A stretch of 35,911 nucleotides of DNA from Rubrivivax gelatinosus (GTDB lineage Bacteria > Pseudomonadota > Gammaproteobacteria > Burkholderiales > Burkholderiaceae_C): NCBI RefSeq assembly GCF_016583785.1, contig NZ_NRRU01000056.1, positions 1 through 35,911 of the forward strand. The letters run 5' to 3'. The translations under genes were made by a program, and so were the position numbers. Below, piece by piece: positions 25,913 to 33,477 of this stretch. Under the pieces are notes generated by a model that searched no databases, was not told where the DNA came from, and saw nothing but the letters and a program-made list of their open reading frames with translations. The stretch's first letter is position 1. Each line of letters opens with the position of its first letter.

Positions 25913-26296
25913 ATGAAATTCCAGCCGGACAGGTTCAGCGGCGGCAACGTGATCTCGCGCCATGACGCGGGCAGCGTCTGGGTGGGCGCGACCCGCTGGC
26001 GCGAGAGCGTCATCGTGCCCTGGAAGGGCGAGCTGCTGCCCTGGGACGCGGCCGAGCTCGGCGCGCTGACGGCGGAGCACTTCGCGCGCATCGCGCTGCT
26101 CAAGCCCGAACTGGTGATCTTCGGCTCGGGCCGGCGCATGCGCTTCGTCTCACCGGCATTGCTGCGGCCGCTGATCGAGCGCGGCATCGGTGTCGAGACC
26201 ATGGACAGCGCCGCGGCGTGCCGTACCTACAACGTTCTGGCAGCCGAAGAACGCGAGGTCGTGGCCGCTCTCGTTTTGGAGGGCGATGGCGCGTAA
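25913..26296 (+). CDS. Mth938/NDUFAF3-like domain protein
   Basis: A 127-residue protein with the pattern of the Mth938 family (formerly DUF498): an N-terminal strand region NVISRHDAGSVWVGATRWRESVIVPWKGELLPW, then LLKPELVIFGSGRRMRFVSPALLRPLIERGIGVETMDSAAACRTYNVLAAEEREVVAALVL. Human NDUFAF3 is a complex I assembly factor of this fold; the bacterial role is not firmly known. The start MKFQPDRF fits relatives, but there is no ribosome binding site and a -10 box lies ten bases upstream. The mRNA may therefore be leaderless. It diverges from alaA and precedes the peroxiredoxin gene. Confidence 0.88.
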   Translation: MKFQPDRFSGGNVISRHDAGSVWVGATRWRESVIVPWKGELLPWDAAELGALTAEHFARIALLKPELVIFGSGRRMRFVSPALLRPLIERGIGVETMDSAAACRTYNVLAAEEREVVAALVLEGDGA

Positions 26297-26307
26297 TGCC
26301 GGCGTTT

Positions 26308-26313
26308 TATAAT
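26308..26313 (+). promoter_or_regulatory. -10 box of the peroxiredoxin gene
   Basis: TATAAT is a perfect -10 hexamer in a 64-base gap of otherwise GC-rich sequence, 47 bases before the bcp start. No recognisable -35 box lies at 16 to 18 bases, so an activator may be needed, or the hexamer may be fortuitous. Confidence 0.5.
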
Positions 26314-26360
26314 CACGTGTTGAGCCGGCGACGGCTGCCTACGTTCCGAGAAAACCACCC

Positions 26361-26837
26361 ATGACGCCCGTTGTCAACAAAACCCTTCCGGAATTCGAAG
26401 CCTTCGCGACCGGCGGCGTGAAGTTCACGCCTTCTGCGAATCTCGGCCACGCCGTGGTCCTGTACTTTTACCCCAAGGACGCCACGCCCGGGTGTACCAC
26501 GGAGGCGATGCAGTTCCGCGACCACCATCAGGATTTCCTGAAGGCCGGCGCGGTGGTCTTCGGGGTCTCGCGCGACAACCTCGCGTCGCACGAGAAGTTC
26601 AAGCAGGCTCTCGAGCTGCCCTTTGAGCTGATCGCCGACACCGAAGAGAAGCTCTGCCACATGTTCGGCGTGGTCAAGAACAAGATCATGTACGGCAAGA
26701 AGGTCAAGGGCATCGAACGCAGCACCTTCCTGATCGGCCCCGACGGCGTGATGCGTGCCGAATGGCGCGGCATCAAGGTTGCCGGGCACGTCGATGAAGT
26801 GCTCAAGGCCGTCAAGGACCTCAAGCAGGCTGCCTGA
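26361..26837 (+). CDS. bcp: Peroxiredoxin of the Bcp/PrxQ type
   Basis: A 158-residue thiol peroxidase that reduces hydrogen peroxide and organic hydroperoxides. VVLYFYPKDATPGCTTEAMQFRD holds the peroxidatic Cys C45 with the Pro and Thr of the active site. In E. coli Bcp the resolving Cys is C50; here that position is Met. The only other Cys is C99 in EEKLCHMFGV, which aligns with the non-essential C99 of E. coli Bcp. The enzyme may work as a 1-Cys type or use C99. It has its own upstream -10 box and is followed by a strong terminator. Confidence 0.95.
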   Translation: MTPVVNKTLPEFEAFATGGVKFTPSANLGHAVVLYFYPKDATPGCTTEAMQFRDHHQDFLKAGAVVFGVSRDNLASHEKFKQALELPFELIADTEEKLCHMFGVVKNKIMYGKKVKGIERSTFLIGPDGVMRAEWRGIKVAGHVDEVLKAVKDLKQAA

Positions 26838-26895
26838 GATCGACAAGCAGCTGCTCCGGCGGCGCGGGTCCCGCGCTGCCTTCCCTCTCCCGCCG

Positions 26896-26932
26896 AAAGC
26901 CGCACGGTCCGCCGTGCGGCTTTTTGTTTTTT
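26896..26932 (+). terminator. Rho-independent terminator after bcp
   Basis: The stem GCCGCACGG/CCGTGCGGC (nine perfect pairs) with loop TCCG is preceded by AAA and followed by TTTTTGTTTTTT. It is the only classical hairpin with a T-tract that I found in the window. It lies 58 bases after the bcp stop and ends 14 bases before the PIN-PhoH start, so that gene needs its own promoter or readthrough. Confidence 0.95.
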
Positions 26933-26946
26933 CCTGAGCCCAGCCC

Positions 26947-28611
26947 ATGCCTCTGCCCAAGCCTCCGACGAAAAAAGCCGACCTGCTCGCGGCCAGCGAC
27001 TACGAGTCGCAGGCGGCCCCGAAGCCGCGCAAGCGCACGCTGAAGACCCCCGCGGCCGAGGTCGCGCCGGTCGAGACCCGGCTCGTGCTCGACGACAGCG
27101 CCGTCGCCGCCGCGCCGCGCCGCCCGGTGGTGCCGGCCCCGGCACCGGCCGCGCCGGCACCGACTCCGGCGCCCGTGCCCCGCAGCCGCGTGCGCACGCC
27201 GCGCGGCACCGGGCCGGCCAAGCTCTTCGTGCTCGACACCAATGTGCTGATGCACGACCCGACCTGCCTGTTCCGCTTCGACGAGCACGACGTCTTCCTG
27301 CCGATGATCACGCTGGAGGAACTCGACGGCCACAAGAAGGGCATGAGCGAGGTCGCGCGCAACGCGCGCCAGGTCAGCCGCGATCTGGACTCGCTGGCCA
27401 CCTTCACCGGCGAGAACGGCGCCGTCGATTCGACCGCCGGCATCCCGCTGGCCAAGACCGGCCATCGCGAGGCCGGTGGCAAGCTCTTCTTCCAGACCAT
27501 GATGCTGGACGTGAAGCTGCCGGCCGGGCTGCCGCAGGGCAAGGCCGACAACCAGATCCTGGGCGTGGTGCAGGCGCTGCGCGAACAGCGCACCGACCGC
27601 GAGGTCGTGCTGGTGTCCAAGGACATCAACATGCGCGTCAAGGCGCGTGCGCTCGGCCTGCCGGCCGAGGACTACTTCAACGACAAGACGCTGGAAGACG
27701 GCGACCTGCTCTACACCGGCGTGCTGCCGCTGCCGGCCGACTTCTGGGAGCGCCACGGCAAGACGATGGAGAGCTGGCAGCAGGGTGGCAACACCTACTA
27801 CCGCATCAGCGGCCCGCTGGTGCCGGGGCTGCTGATCAACCAGTTCGTCTACCTCGAGACCCCGGGCGCGACGCCGCTGTACGCGCGCGTCTCCGAGATC
27901 ACCGGCAAGACCGCGGTGCTGCGCACGCTGCGCGACTACACCCACGGCAAGAACGCCGTCTGGGGCGTCACCGCGCGCAACCGCGAGCAGAACTTCGCGC
28001 TCAACCTGCTGCTGGATCCGGAGTGCGACTTCGTCACGCTGACCGGCACCGCCGGCACCGGCAAGACGCTGATGACGCTGGCCGCGGGCCTGGCCCAGGT
28101 GCTGGACGAACGCCGCTACAGCGAGATCATCGTCACCCGCGTGACGGTGCCGGTGGGCGACGACATCGGCTTCCTGCCCGGCAACGAGGAAGAGAAGATG
28201 GGCCCGTGGATGGGCGCACTCGACGACAACCTCGAGGTGCTGGCGCGTAGCGACGCCAGCGCCGGCGAATGGGGCCGGGCCGCGACCAACGACCTGGTGC
28301 GCGCGAAGATCAAGATCAAGAGCCTGAACTTCATGCGCGGGCGCACCTTCCTGAACAAGTACGTGATCATCGACGAGGCGCAGAACCTGACGCCCAAGCA
28401 GATGAAGACGCTGATCACGCGCGCCGGCCCGGGCACCAAGATCGTCTGCCTGGGCAACCTGGCGCAGATCGACACGCCCTACCTGACCGAAGGCTCCAGC
28501 GGCCTGACCTACGCCGTCGACCGCTTCAAGGGTTGGCCGCACGGCGGCCACCTGACGCTGGCGCGCGGCGAACGTTCGCGCCTGGCGGACTTCGCGAGCG
28601 AGGTGCTCTGA
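26947..28611 (+). CDS. PIN-PhoH protein (PhoH2-type RNase/helicase)
   Basis: A 554-residue two-domain protein. A disordered, Lys/Arg-rich then Pro/Ala-rich region (1-90, with PAPAPAAPAPTPAPVP) precedes a PIN nuclease domain. Its acidic residues are visible: D97 in FVLDTNVLMHD, E124 and E125, D201 in KADNQ, and D226 in SKDINMR. The PhoH ATPase domain has Walker A GTAGTGKT (367-374) and Walker B VIIDEAQN (473-480). Members unwind and cleave RNA. No antitoxin-like phoAT gene precedes it, unlike in mycobacteria. It converges on the DNA ligase gene; its stop codon begins repeat copy 2. Confidence 0.95.
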   Translation: MPLPKPPTKKADLLAASDYESQAAPKPRKRTLKTPAAEVAPVETRLVLDDSAVAAAPRRPVVPAPAPAAPAPTPAPVPRSRVRTPRGTGPAKLFVLDTNVLMHDPTCLFRFDEHDVFLPMITLEELDGHKKGMSEVARNARQVSRDLDSLATFTGENGAVDSTAGIPLAKTGHREAGGKLFFQTMMLDVKLPAGLPQGKADNQILGVVQALREQRTDREVVLVSKDINMRVKARALGLPAEDYFNDKTLEDGDLLYTGVLPLPADFWERHGKTMESWQQGGNTYYRISGPLVPGLLINQFVYLETPGATPLYARVSEITGKTAVLRTLRDYTHGKNAVWGVTARNREQNFALNLLLDPECDFVTLTGTAGTGKTLMTLAAGLAQVLDERRYSEIIVTRVTVPVGDDIGFLPGNEEEKMGPWMGALDDNLEVLARSDASAGEWGRAATNDLVRAKIKIKSLNFMRGRTFLNKYVIIDEAQNLTPKQMKTLITRAGPGTKIVCLGNLAQIDTPYLTEGSSGLTYAVDRFKGWPHGGHLTLARGERSRLADFASEVL

Positions 28612-28728
28612 AGGCGGCGCGGGACGCCTTGCGGCGTCCTGCGTCCAGCCTCAGCCCTCGTGCGTGAAATCGCACTCGGGCCTTAGCCAGGCGCGCGATG
28701 CCTTCCGGCATCGCGCGCCCAGCCTCAG
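28609..28728. repeat. Modular 3'-end repeat, copy 2 (between PIN-PhoH and DNA ligase)
   Basis: Same architecture as copy 1. The first hairpin is GGACGCC-TTGC-GGCGTCC (28622-28639). The core is GTGCG, loop TGAAAT, CGCAC (28660-28675), within a conserved CCTCAGCCCTC...CTCGGGCC frame. The third hairpin has a perfect 13-pair stem around TTCC (28690-28719). Compared with copy 1, two core stem pairs have changed on both sides: A-T to G-C and C-G to T-A. The left end is the PIN-PhoH stop TGA and the right end CCTCAG contains the ligase stop codon. Confidence 0.8.
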
Positions 28729-29555
28729 AACTCGCGCACCCTCAGGAAGCTGGCGAAACGCGGCAGGCCACCAGCGGTCAGGCCGCGGTGGCGGTAGCTG
28801 ACGACGCTGCCCACGGGCGGCGGCGCGTCGCGCTGGGCGTCGCTGAAGCCGGTGCCGAGCAGGAACTCGGTGCCGTCCTCGGTGCGCACACGCAGAGCGC
28901 CGAGCCGGCCTTCGTGGCGGCCGCGGCCGCCGACGTGGCCGACGACCACGGCCTCGGCGTCGTGTTCGGGCTTGAGCTTGAGCAGCGCGTCGCTGCGGCC
29001 CGGCTGCCAGAGCGCGTCGGCCCGGTGCAGCACCAGGCCTTCGCCGCCGGCGGCGACCACTTCGTCGAGCCGGTGGCGAAGCGCCGCCGCCGACGCGACG
29101 GGGCGCTGCTCGATCGCGAAGAACGCGTGCGACGACGACACCAGCGCCGCCAGCCGCGCGGCGCGATCGGCGAACGGCCCCGGCATGCCGGGCTGGTCGA
29201 AGACGCCGTAGCGCAGTTCGCGCCAGGCGGCGTCGTCGGGCCGCGCGCGGCGCAGCAGGCCGGAAACGGCGTCGAACGCGCCCCGGCCGAGCCAGAGCTC
29301 GCCGTCCAGCGGCTGTTCGGGCAGGCGCGCCAGGAAGTCGGCCGGCGCCGCCAGCGGCAGACCGCTGCGAAATCGCAGCCTGCGCCCGTCCCAGAGCGCA
29401 CGCACGCCGTCGAGTTTTTCGCTGACGAGAAACCCCGCCGGGTCCAGCCCCGGCGGCGCTTCGCGCGCCAGCATCAGCGCCGGCGCGGCGGCTTCGGCCC
29501 GCGGCCAGCAGCTGAACGCGGCCGCCGCCGCCAGGAGATCACGTCGTCTGAACAC
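28725..29555 (-). CDS. Minimal ATP-dependent DNA ligase, putatively exported (LigE-like)
   Basis: About 276 residues. Nucleotidyltransferase motif I is SEKLDGVRALWDG with the AMP-accepting Lys K47. Motif III is LDGELWLG (about 83-90), IIIa YGVFDQPG (116), IV EGLVLH (172) and V LLKLKP (191). A small OB-fold domain follows and there is no extra DNA-binding domain, as in LigE-type enzymes, which seal nicks and are often periplasmic. The start is a GTG with AAGGGG six bases upstream. It gives the N-terminus FRRRDLLAAAAAFSCWPRAEAAA, with twin Arg and a hydrophobic run, suggesting a Tat signal peptide cut after AEA. Longer frames upstream run into repeat copy 3. A link to DNA uptake is inferred from the family. 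Confidence 0.85.
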   Translation of the reverse strand: MFRRRDLLAAAAAFSCWPRAEAAAPALMLAREAPPGLDPAGFLVSEKLDGVRALWDGRRLRFRSGLPLAAPADFLARLPEQPLDGELWLGRGAFDAVSGLLRRARPDDAAWRELRYGVFDQPGMPGPFADRAARLAALVSSSHAFFAIEQRPVASAAALRHRLDEVVAAGGEGLVLHRADALWQPGRSDALLKLKPEHDAEAVVVGHVGGRGRHEGRLGALRVRTEDGTEFLLGTGFSDAQRDAPPPVGSVVSYRHRGLTAGGLPRFASFLRVREF

Positions 29556-29620
29556 ATCGGCCCCCTTCGCAAGGCGTTGGGGGCCGAGTCTGGCGTTCTC
29601 ACAGCGCCACCGCATCGCTC

Positions 29621-29730
29621 CGCCGGGCGCCCTCGGCCGAGGGCGCGGCGGCTCAGCCATCGAGCGTGGAATCGCGGGCAGGCCGCTGGCAGAAGGTCAA
29701 GGCCTTCCGGCCCTGGCCATTGCGCCTCAG
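29621..29730. repeat. Modular 3'-end repeat, degenerate copy 3 (between prpE and ligase)
   Basis: A 20-base perfect palindrome (29627-29646) takes the place of the first hairpin. GGCTCAGCC then leads into a core with GCG, loop TGGAAT, CGC (29664-29675). The last hairpin GGTCAAGGCC-TTCC-GGCCCTGGCC (29695-29718) has one mismatch and a G-T pair. The right end GCCTCAG (29724-29730) contains the prpE stop codon. Unlike copies 1 and 2 it lies between two minus-strand genes. Order, spacing and loops match, but the core outer stem is eroded. Confidence 0.6.
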
Positions 29731-31625
29731 GCCGGCGTGACCAGATCGCGGATCTGCTGCAGCGCGGTCGGGTCCTCGATCGTCGTCAGGTCGCCCGGGT
29801 CACGCGCTTCGCAGACGGCCTGGATCGCACGGCGCAGCAGCTTGCCGGAACGCGTCTTGGGCAGGGTGGCGACGAAACGCACACGCGCCGGCCGCGCGAC
29901 GGCGCCCAACTGCTCGTCGACGAGCTTCATCACCTCGCCTTCGAGTCTCAGCGCGTCGGCGTCGGTGGCCACGGCCGAAGCATCCTTCAGCACCGCGAAC
30001 GCCATCGCGACCTGGCCCTTGAGCTGATCGGCGACACCGACAACGGCGACCTCGGCCACCATCGGGTGGCTGGAAATGCTCTCCTCGATCTCGCGCGTGC
30101 CCAGGCGGTGACCGGCGACGTTGATGACGTCGTCGGTGCGGCCGAGGATGAAGAAGTAGCCGTCCTCGTCGCGAATGCCCCAGTCGAAGGTGCTGTAGAC
30201 CATCCTGCCGGGCACGCTGCTCCAGTAGGTGTTGACGAAACGTTTGTCGTCGCGCCAGACGGTCTGCATGCAGCCCGGGGGCAGCGGGCCCTCGATCGCG
30301 ACCACGCCTTTCTGGCCGGGCGCCGTCAGCTCCTCGCCGCTGTGTTCGTCGAGCAGCTTGACGTCGTAGCCGTAGACCGCCTTGCCCGGCGAGCCGAACT
30401 TGCTCTTCGCGGCCTCGACGCCGTTGCACAGGCTGAGGATGGGCCAGCCGGTCTCGGTCTGCCAGTAGTTGTCGATGATGGGCTTGCCCAGGGCGCCGGC
30501 GATCCAGGTCGCGGTCGGCTCGTCCAGCGGCTCGCCGGCGAGGAACAGCGCCCGCAGGGACGACAGGTCGTGTTTCTTCAGCGAGGCCGGGTCCTGCTTC
30601 TTCAGCACGCGCACCGCGGTCGGCGCGCTGAACATCGAGGTCACCTTGTACTTCTCGACCAGGCTCCACCAGATGGAGGCGTCGGGCCGGATCGGCAGGC
30701 CCTCGTACATGATCGTCGCGCAGCCGCCGAGCAGCGGCGCGTAGATGATGTAGCTGTGGCCGACGACCCAGCCGATGTCGCTGGTCGAGAAGAAGGTCTC
30801 GCCCGGCTTGCACAGGTAGATCTTCTCCATGCTGGCGGCGAGCGCGACCGCGTAGCCGCCGGTGTCGCGCTGCACGCCCTTGGGCTTGCCGGTGGTGCCG
30901 CTGGTGTAGAGCGTGTAGCTCGGGTGCGTGGCTTCGACCCACACGCAGGGCACGACGGTGTCGGCATGGCAGTCGCGCCAGCCGGCGTAGTCCTCGTCGC
31001 GGCCGGCGACACGCTCGAAGGCAGCCAGGCCGCGGTCGACCATCAGCACCTTCTGCGGCTTGTGCTGGGCCAGGCGGATGGCCTCGTCCAGCAGCGGCTT
31101 GTAGGGCACGACCTTGCCGCTGCGGCTGCCGGCGTCGGCGCTGACGATGACCGTCGGTTCGGCATCGTCGATGCGCGTGGCCAGGCTGACGCTGGCGAAA
31201 CCGCCGAAGACCACCGAATGCAGCGCACCGATGCGCGTGCAGGCCAGCATCGCGAATGCCGCCTCGGGGATCATCGGCATGTAGACCAGCACCCGGTCGC
31301 CCTTCTTCACGCCCAGGCTCTGCAGCGTCGCGGCCATGCGCTGCACCTCGGCGTGCAGCTCGCGGTAGCTGTAGATGCGCTCCTGGTTGGTCTCGGTCGA
31401 GACGTAGATCAGCGCGTTCTGGTCGCCGCGTGTCGCCAGGTGGCGGTCGACGGCGTTGTGGCAGAGATTGGTCTCGCCGCCGACGAACCACTTGGCGAAC
31501 GGCGGCCGGCTGTAGTCGCAGACCTGCTCGAAGGGTTTGTGCCAGTCGATCAGCTTGGCCTGTTCTGCCCAGAACGCGTCGCGATCCTGCAGCGAGCGGC
31601 GATGAAACTCGGTGTAATCGGTCAT
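29727..31625 (-). CDS. prpE: Propionyl-CoA synthetase PrpE
   Basis: A 632-residue acyl-CoA synthetase that activates propionate, and in some bacteria acrylate or 3-hydroxypropionate, through an acyl-adenylate. The sequence follows E. coli PrpE closely: FWAEQAKLIDW near the start, SRPPFAKWFVGGETNLCHNAVDRHL, LYTSGTTGKPKGVQRDTGGYAVAL (P-loop), IDNYWQTETGWP, GRTDDVINVAGHRLGTREIEESISSHP and PKTRSGKLLRR with the acetylatable catalytic Lys K595. GAGGAG precedes the ATG. It is 57 bases downstream of acuI on the same strand; no prpBCD genes are in the window. Confidence 0.96.
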   Translation of the reverse strand: MTDYTEFHRRSLQDRDAFWAEQAKLIDWHKPFEQVCDYSRPPFAKWFVGGETNLCHNAVDRHLATRGDQNALIYVSTETNQERIYSYRELHAEVQRMAATLQSLGVKKGDRVLVYMPMIPEAAFAMLACTRIGALHSVVFGGFASVSLATRIDDAEPTVIVSADAGSRSGKVVPYKPLLDEAIRLAQHKPQKVLMVDRGLAAFERVAGRDEDYAGWRDCHADTVVPCVWVEATHPSYTLYTSGTTGKPKGVQRDTGGYAVALAASMEKIYLCKPGETFFSTSDIGWVVGHSYIIYAPLLGGCATIMYEGLPIRPDASIWWSLVEKYKVTSMFSAPTAVRVLKKQDPASLKKHDLSSLRALFLAGEPLDEPTATWIAGALGKPIIDNYWQTETGWPILSLCNGVEAAKSKFGSPGKAVYGYDVKLLDEHSGEELTAPGQKGVVAIEGPLPPGCMQTVWRDDKRFVNTYWSSVPGRMVYSTFDWGIRDEDGYFFILGRTDDVINVAGHRLGTREIEESISSHPMVAEVAVVGVADQLKGQVAMAFAVLKDASAVATDADALRLEGEVMKLVDEQLGAVARPARVRFVATLPKTRSGKLLRRAIQAVCEARDPGDLTTIEDPTALQQIRDLVTPA

Positions 31626-31682
31626 CGTTGTCTCCTCGTTATGGGCTGGGATTAAGAGGCCGGGCGCTGACGAGCGGCTGAC

Positions 31683-32675
31683 TCAATCGCCTATGCGCAC
31701 CACCACCCGGCCGGTCACTTTGCCGTCCATCAATTCGGCCGCTTTCGCGATCGCGCAATCCAGCGAAACCTCGCTCGCGATGCGTTCCAGCAGCGCCGGA
31801 TCGAGGTCACGTGCGAGCCGGTCCCAGGCCGCCTGGCGGCGCGCCAGCGGCGCCATCACGCTGTCGATGCCGGCGAGCGTGACGCCGCGCAGGATGAAGG
31901 GCGCGACGCTGGCCGGCAGGTCCAGACCCTGCGCCAGCCCGCAGGCGGCAACGACGCCGCCGTAGCGCGTCTGCGCCAGCACGTTGGCCAGCGTATGGCT
32001 GCCGACGGCGTCGACGGCCGCCGTCCAACGCTCCTTCTGCAGCGGCTTGCCCGGCGCGGCGAAGGCGGTGCGGTCCAGCACCTCGGCCGCACCCAGGTCT
32101 TTCAGGTAGTCGGCGGCGTCGGCCTTGCCGCTGACGGCGACGACGCGGTGGCCCAGCCGGGCCAGCAGCGCGATCGCGACGCTGCCGACGCCGCCGCTGG
32201 CGCCGGTGACCAGCACTTCGCCGTCACCCGGCACGACACCGTGGGCCTCGAGCGCCAGCACGCACAGCATCGCGGTGTAGCCGGCGGTACCGATCGCCAT
32301 CGCCTGGCGCGGCGTGAAGACCGCGGGCAGTTTCACCAGCCAGTCGCCCTTGAGCCGGGCGCGTTCGGCCAGGCAGCCCCAGTGGGTCTCGCCAACGCCC
32401 CAGCCGTTGTGCACGAAGCGGTCGCCGGGTTTCCAGACCGGGTGGCTGCTCTCGAGCACGGTGCCGGCGCCGTCTATGCCCGGCACCATCGGCCAGGCAC
32501 GCACGACCGGCGCGCGGTTCGTGATCGCCAGCGCGTCCTTGTAGTTCAGCGTCGAGTACTCGGGCCGCACCAGCACTTCGGCCTGGTCGGCGCCGGGCAG
32601 GCGCGATTCGTCGATCTCCGCGAGGCGCGCGCCGAAGCCGCCCTCGCCCTTTTCCAACAACAGTCCACGGAACAT
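31683..32675 (-). CDS. acuI: Acryloyl-CoA reductase (NADPH) AcuI/YhdH
   Basis: A 330-residue zinc-independent medium-chain reductase. It reduces acryloyl-CoA to propionyl-CoA with NADPH. The family markers are [36 protein letters not shown], the strong [18 protein letters not shown] motif, [15 protein letters not shown], and the NADPH site [29 protein letters not shown]. The start [14 protein letters not shown] has GGAG six bases upstream. With PrpE directly downstream it can form a path from acrylate or 3-hydroxypropionate to propionyl-CoA. An 18-base inverted repeat lies 30 bases before the start. Confidence 0.93.
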   Translation of the reverse strand: MFRGLLLEKGEGGFGARLAEIDESRLPGADQAEVLVRPEYSTLNYKDALAITNRAPVVRAWPMVPGIDGAGTVLESSHPVWKPGDRFVHNGWGVGETHWGCLAERARLKGDWLVKLPAVFTPRQAMAIGTAGYTAMLCVLALEAHGVVPGDGEVLVTGASGGVGSVAIALLARLGHRVVAVSGKADAADYLKDLGAAEVLDRTAFAAPGKPLQKERWTAAVDAVGSHTLANVLAQTRYGGVVAACGLAQGLDLPASVAPFILRGVTLAGIDSVMAPLARRQAAWDRLARDLDPALLERIASEVSLDCAIAKAAELMDGKVTGRVVVRIGD

Positions 32676-32704
32676 CCGGTTCTCCGATTCGATCAAGGCC
32701 GCTT

Positions 32705-32722
32705 GTTTGCGCGCCCGCAAAC
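32705..32722. promoter_or_regulatory. Inverted repeat upstream of acuI (operator or leader hairpin)
   Basis: GTTTGCG-CGCC-CGCAAAC is a perfect repeat with seven-base arms. It lies 30 to 47 bases before the acuI ATG in the divergent promoter region shared with the NlpC/P60 gene. It could be an operator for a regulator of the acuI-prpE pair or a hairpin in the acuI leader. No regulator gene is adjacent. Confidence 0.4.
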
Positions 32723-32770
32723 CGGGCGTGCAAGACGGCACGGACTCGCATATTGCCCGTGTCGCCAACA

Positions 32771-32799
32771 TTGACACTCTCCGGGTTGGCCCCTATGCT
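32771..32799 (+). promoter_or_regulatory. Sigma-70 promoter of the NlpC/P60 gene
   Basis: TTGACA (32771-32776), exactly 17 bases, then TATGCT (32794-32799): a perfect -35 box and a -10 box with four of six matches. It is the best housekeeping promoter in the window. Transcription should begin about 32805-32807, only two to four bases before the ATG at 32809, so the transcript would be almost leaderless. Confidence 0.8.
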
Positions 32800-32808
32800 G
32801 CGCGGCCG

Positions 32809-33432
32809 ATGCCTTTTTGCCCCCGCCCCTTCCGCCTCCTCGTTGCCGGCCTTGCCGTCGCAGCATCCGCGGGAGCCTGGGCAGCACCCGAGCCCGCGGC
32901 CCCGCAAGGCGGCGACGCCGTGATGCAGATGCTGCAGCAAAAAGGCCTGGTGCCTTCGGCCGGCAGCGTATCCGAGACCACCCAGGGCTTCGTGCAGCAG
33001 GTGCGCGACACCGCGTCCGACCTGGTGATGTCGGCGATGAACTTCCTGGGCGTGCCCTACCGCCGCGGCGGCAACAGCGCCGAAGAAGGCTTCGACTGCA
33101 GCGGCTTCACGCGCCACGTCTTCGAACGCAGCCTGGGCATGGTGCTGCCGCGCCGCGCCGACCAGCAGGCCAAGGACGACGCACTGACCAAGGTCTCGCG
33201 CGACGAACTCAAGCCCGGCGACCTGGTCTTCTTCAACACGATGCGGCGCGCGTTCTCGCACGTTGGCATCTACGTCGGTGACGGCAAGTTCATCCACGCG
33301 CCGCGCACCGGCAGCGAAGTCCGCATCGAGGACATGCGCCAGTCCTACTGGGTGAAGCGCTTCAACGGCGCGCGCCGCGCCGAAATCGGCGATACGCCGC
33401 AGACCGAAGCCACGCTGCCTTCGCGTCCCTGA
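32809..33432 (+). CDS. NlpC/P60-family cell-wall hydrolase, exported
   Basis: A 207-residue protein. A signal peptide MPFCPRPFRLLVAGLAVAASAGAWA, cut before APEPAAP, is followed by a short linker and an NlpC/P60 domain (about 68-185). The catalytic triad is C97 in GFDCSGFTRHVF, H151 in FSHVGIYVG and H163 in FIHAPRTG. Such enzymes cut peptide bonds in peptidoglycan stems, usually D-Glu-DAP, in the periplasm. The start is fixed by the signal peptide. A strong promoter ends so close to the ATG that the mRNA would have little or no leader, and no ribosome binding site is visible. Confidence 0.94.
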   Translation: MPFCPRPFRLLVAGLAVAASAGAWAAPEPAAPQGGDAVMQMLQQKGLVPSAGSVSETTQGFVQQVRDTASDLVMSAMNFLGVPYRRGGNSAEEGFDCSGFTRHVFERSLGMVLPRRADQQAKDDALTKVSRDELKPGDLVFFNTMRRAFSHVGIYVGDGKFIHAPRTGSEVRIEDMRQSYWVKRFNGARRAEIGDTPQTEATLPSRP

Positions 33433-33477
33433 CCGGCCCGCAGCACTTGCGGCACGTCAAACCGGCACAATCGCCGG

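Noticed and set aside
29556..29660. Upstream start codons extending the DNA ligase by up to 35 residues
   Set aside because: The extension is Arg/Pro/Gly-rich, includes the palindrome of repeat copy 3, and would hide the signal peptide. The inner GTG has a good ribosome binding site.
28698..31655. A 985-codon plus-strand frame across the ligase and prpE
   Set aside because: It spans two clear minus-strand genes and two structured repeats, and has no conserved domain. It is open only because of GC bias.
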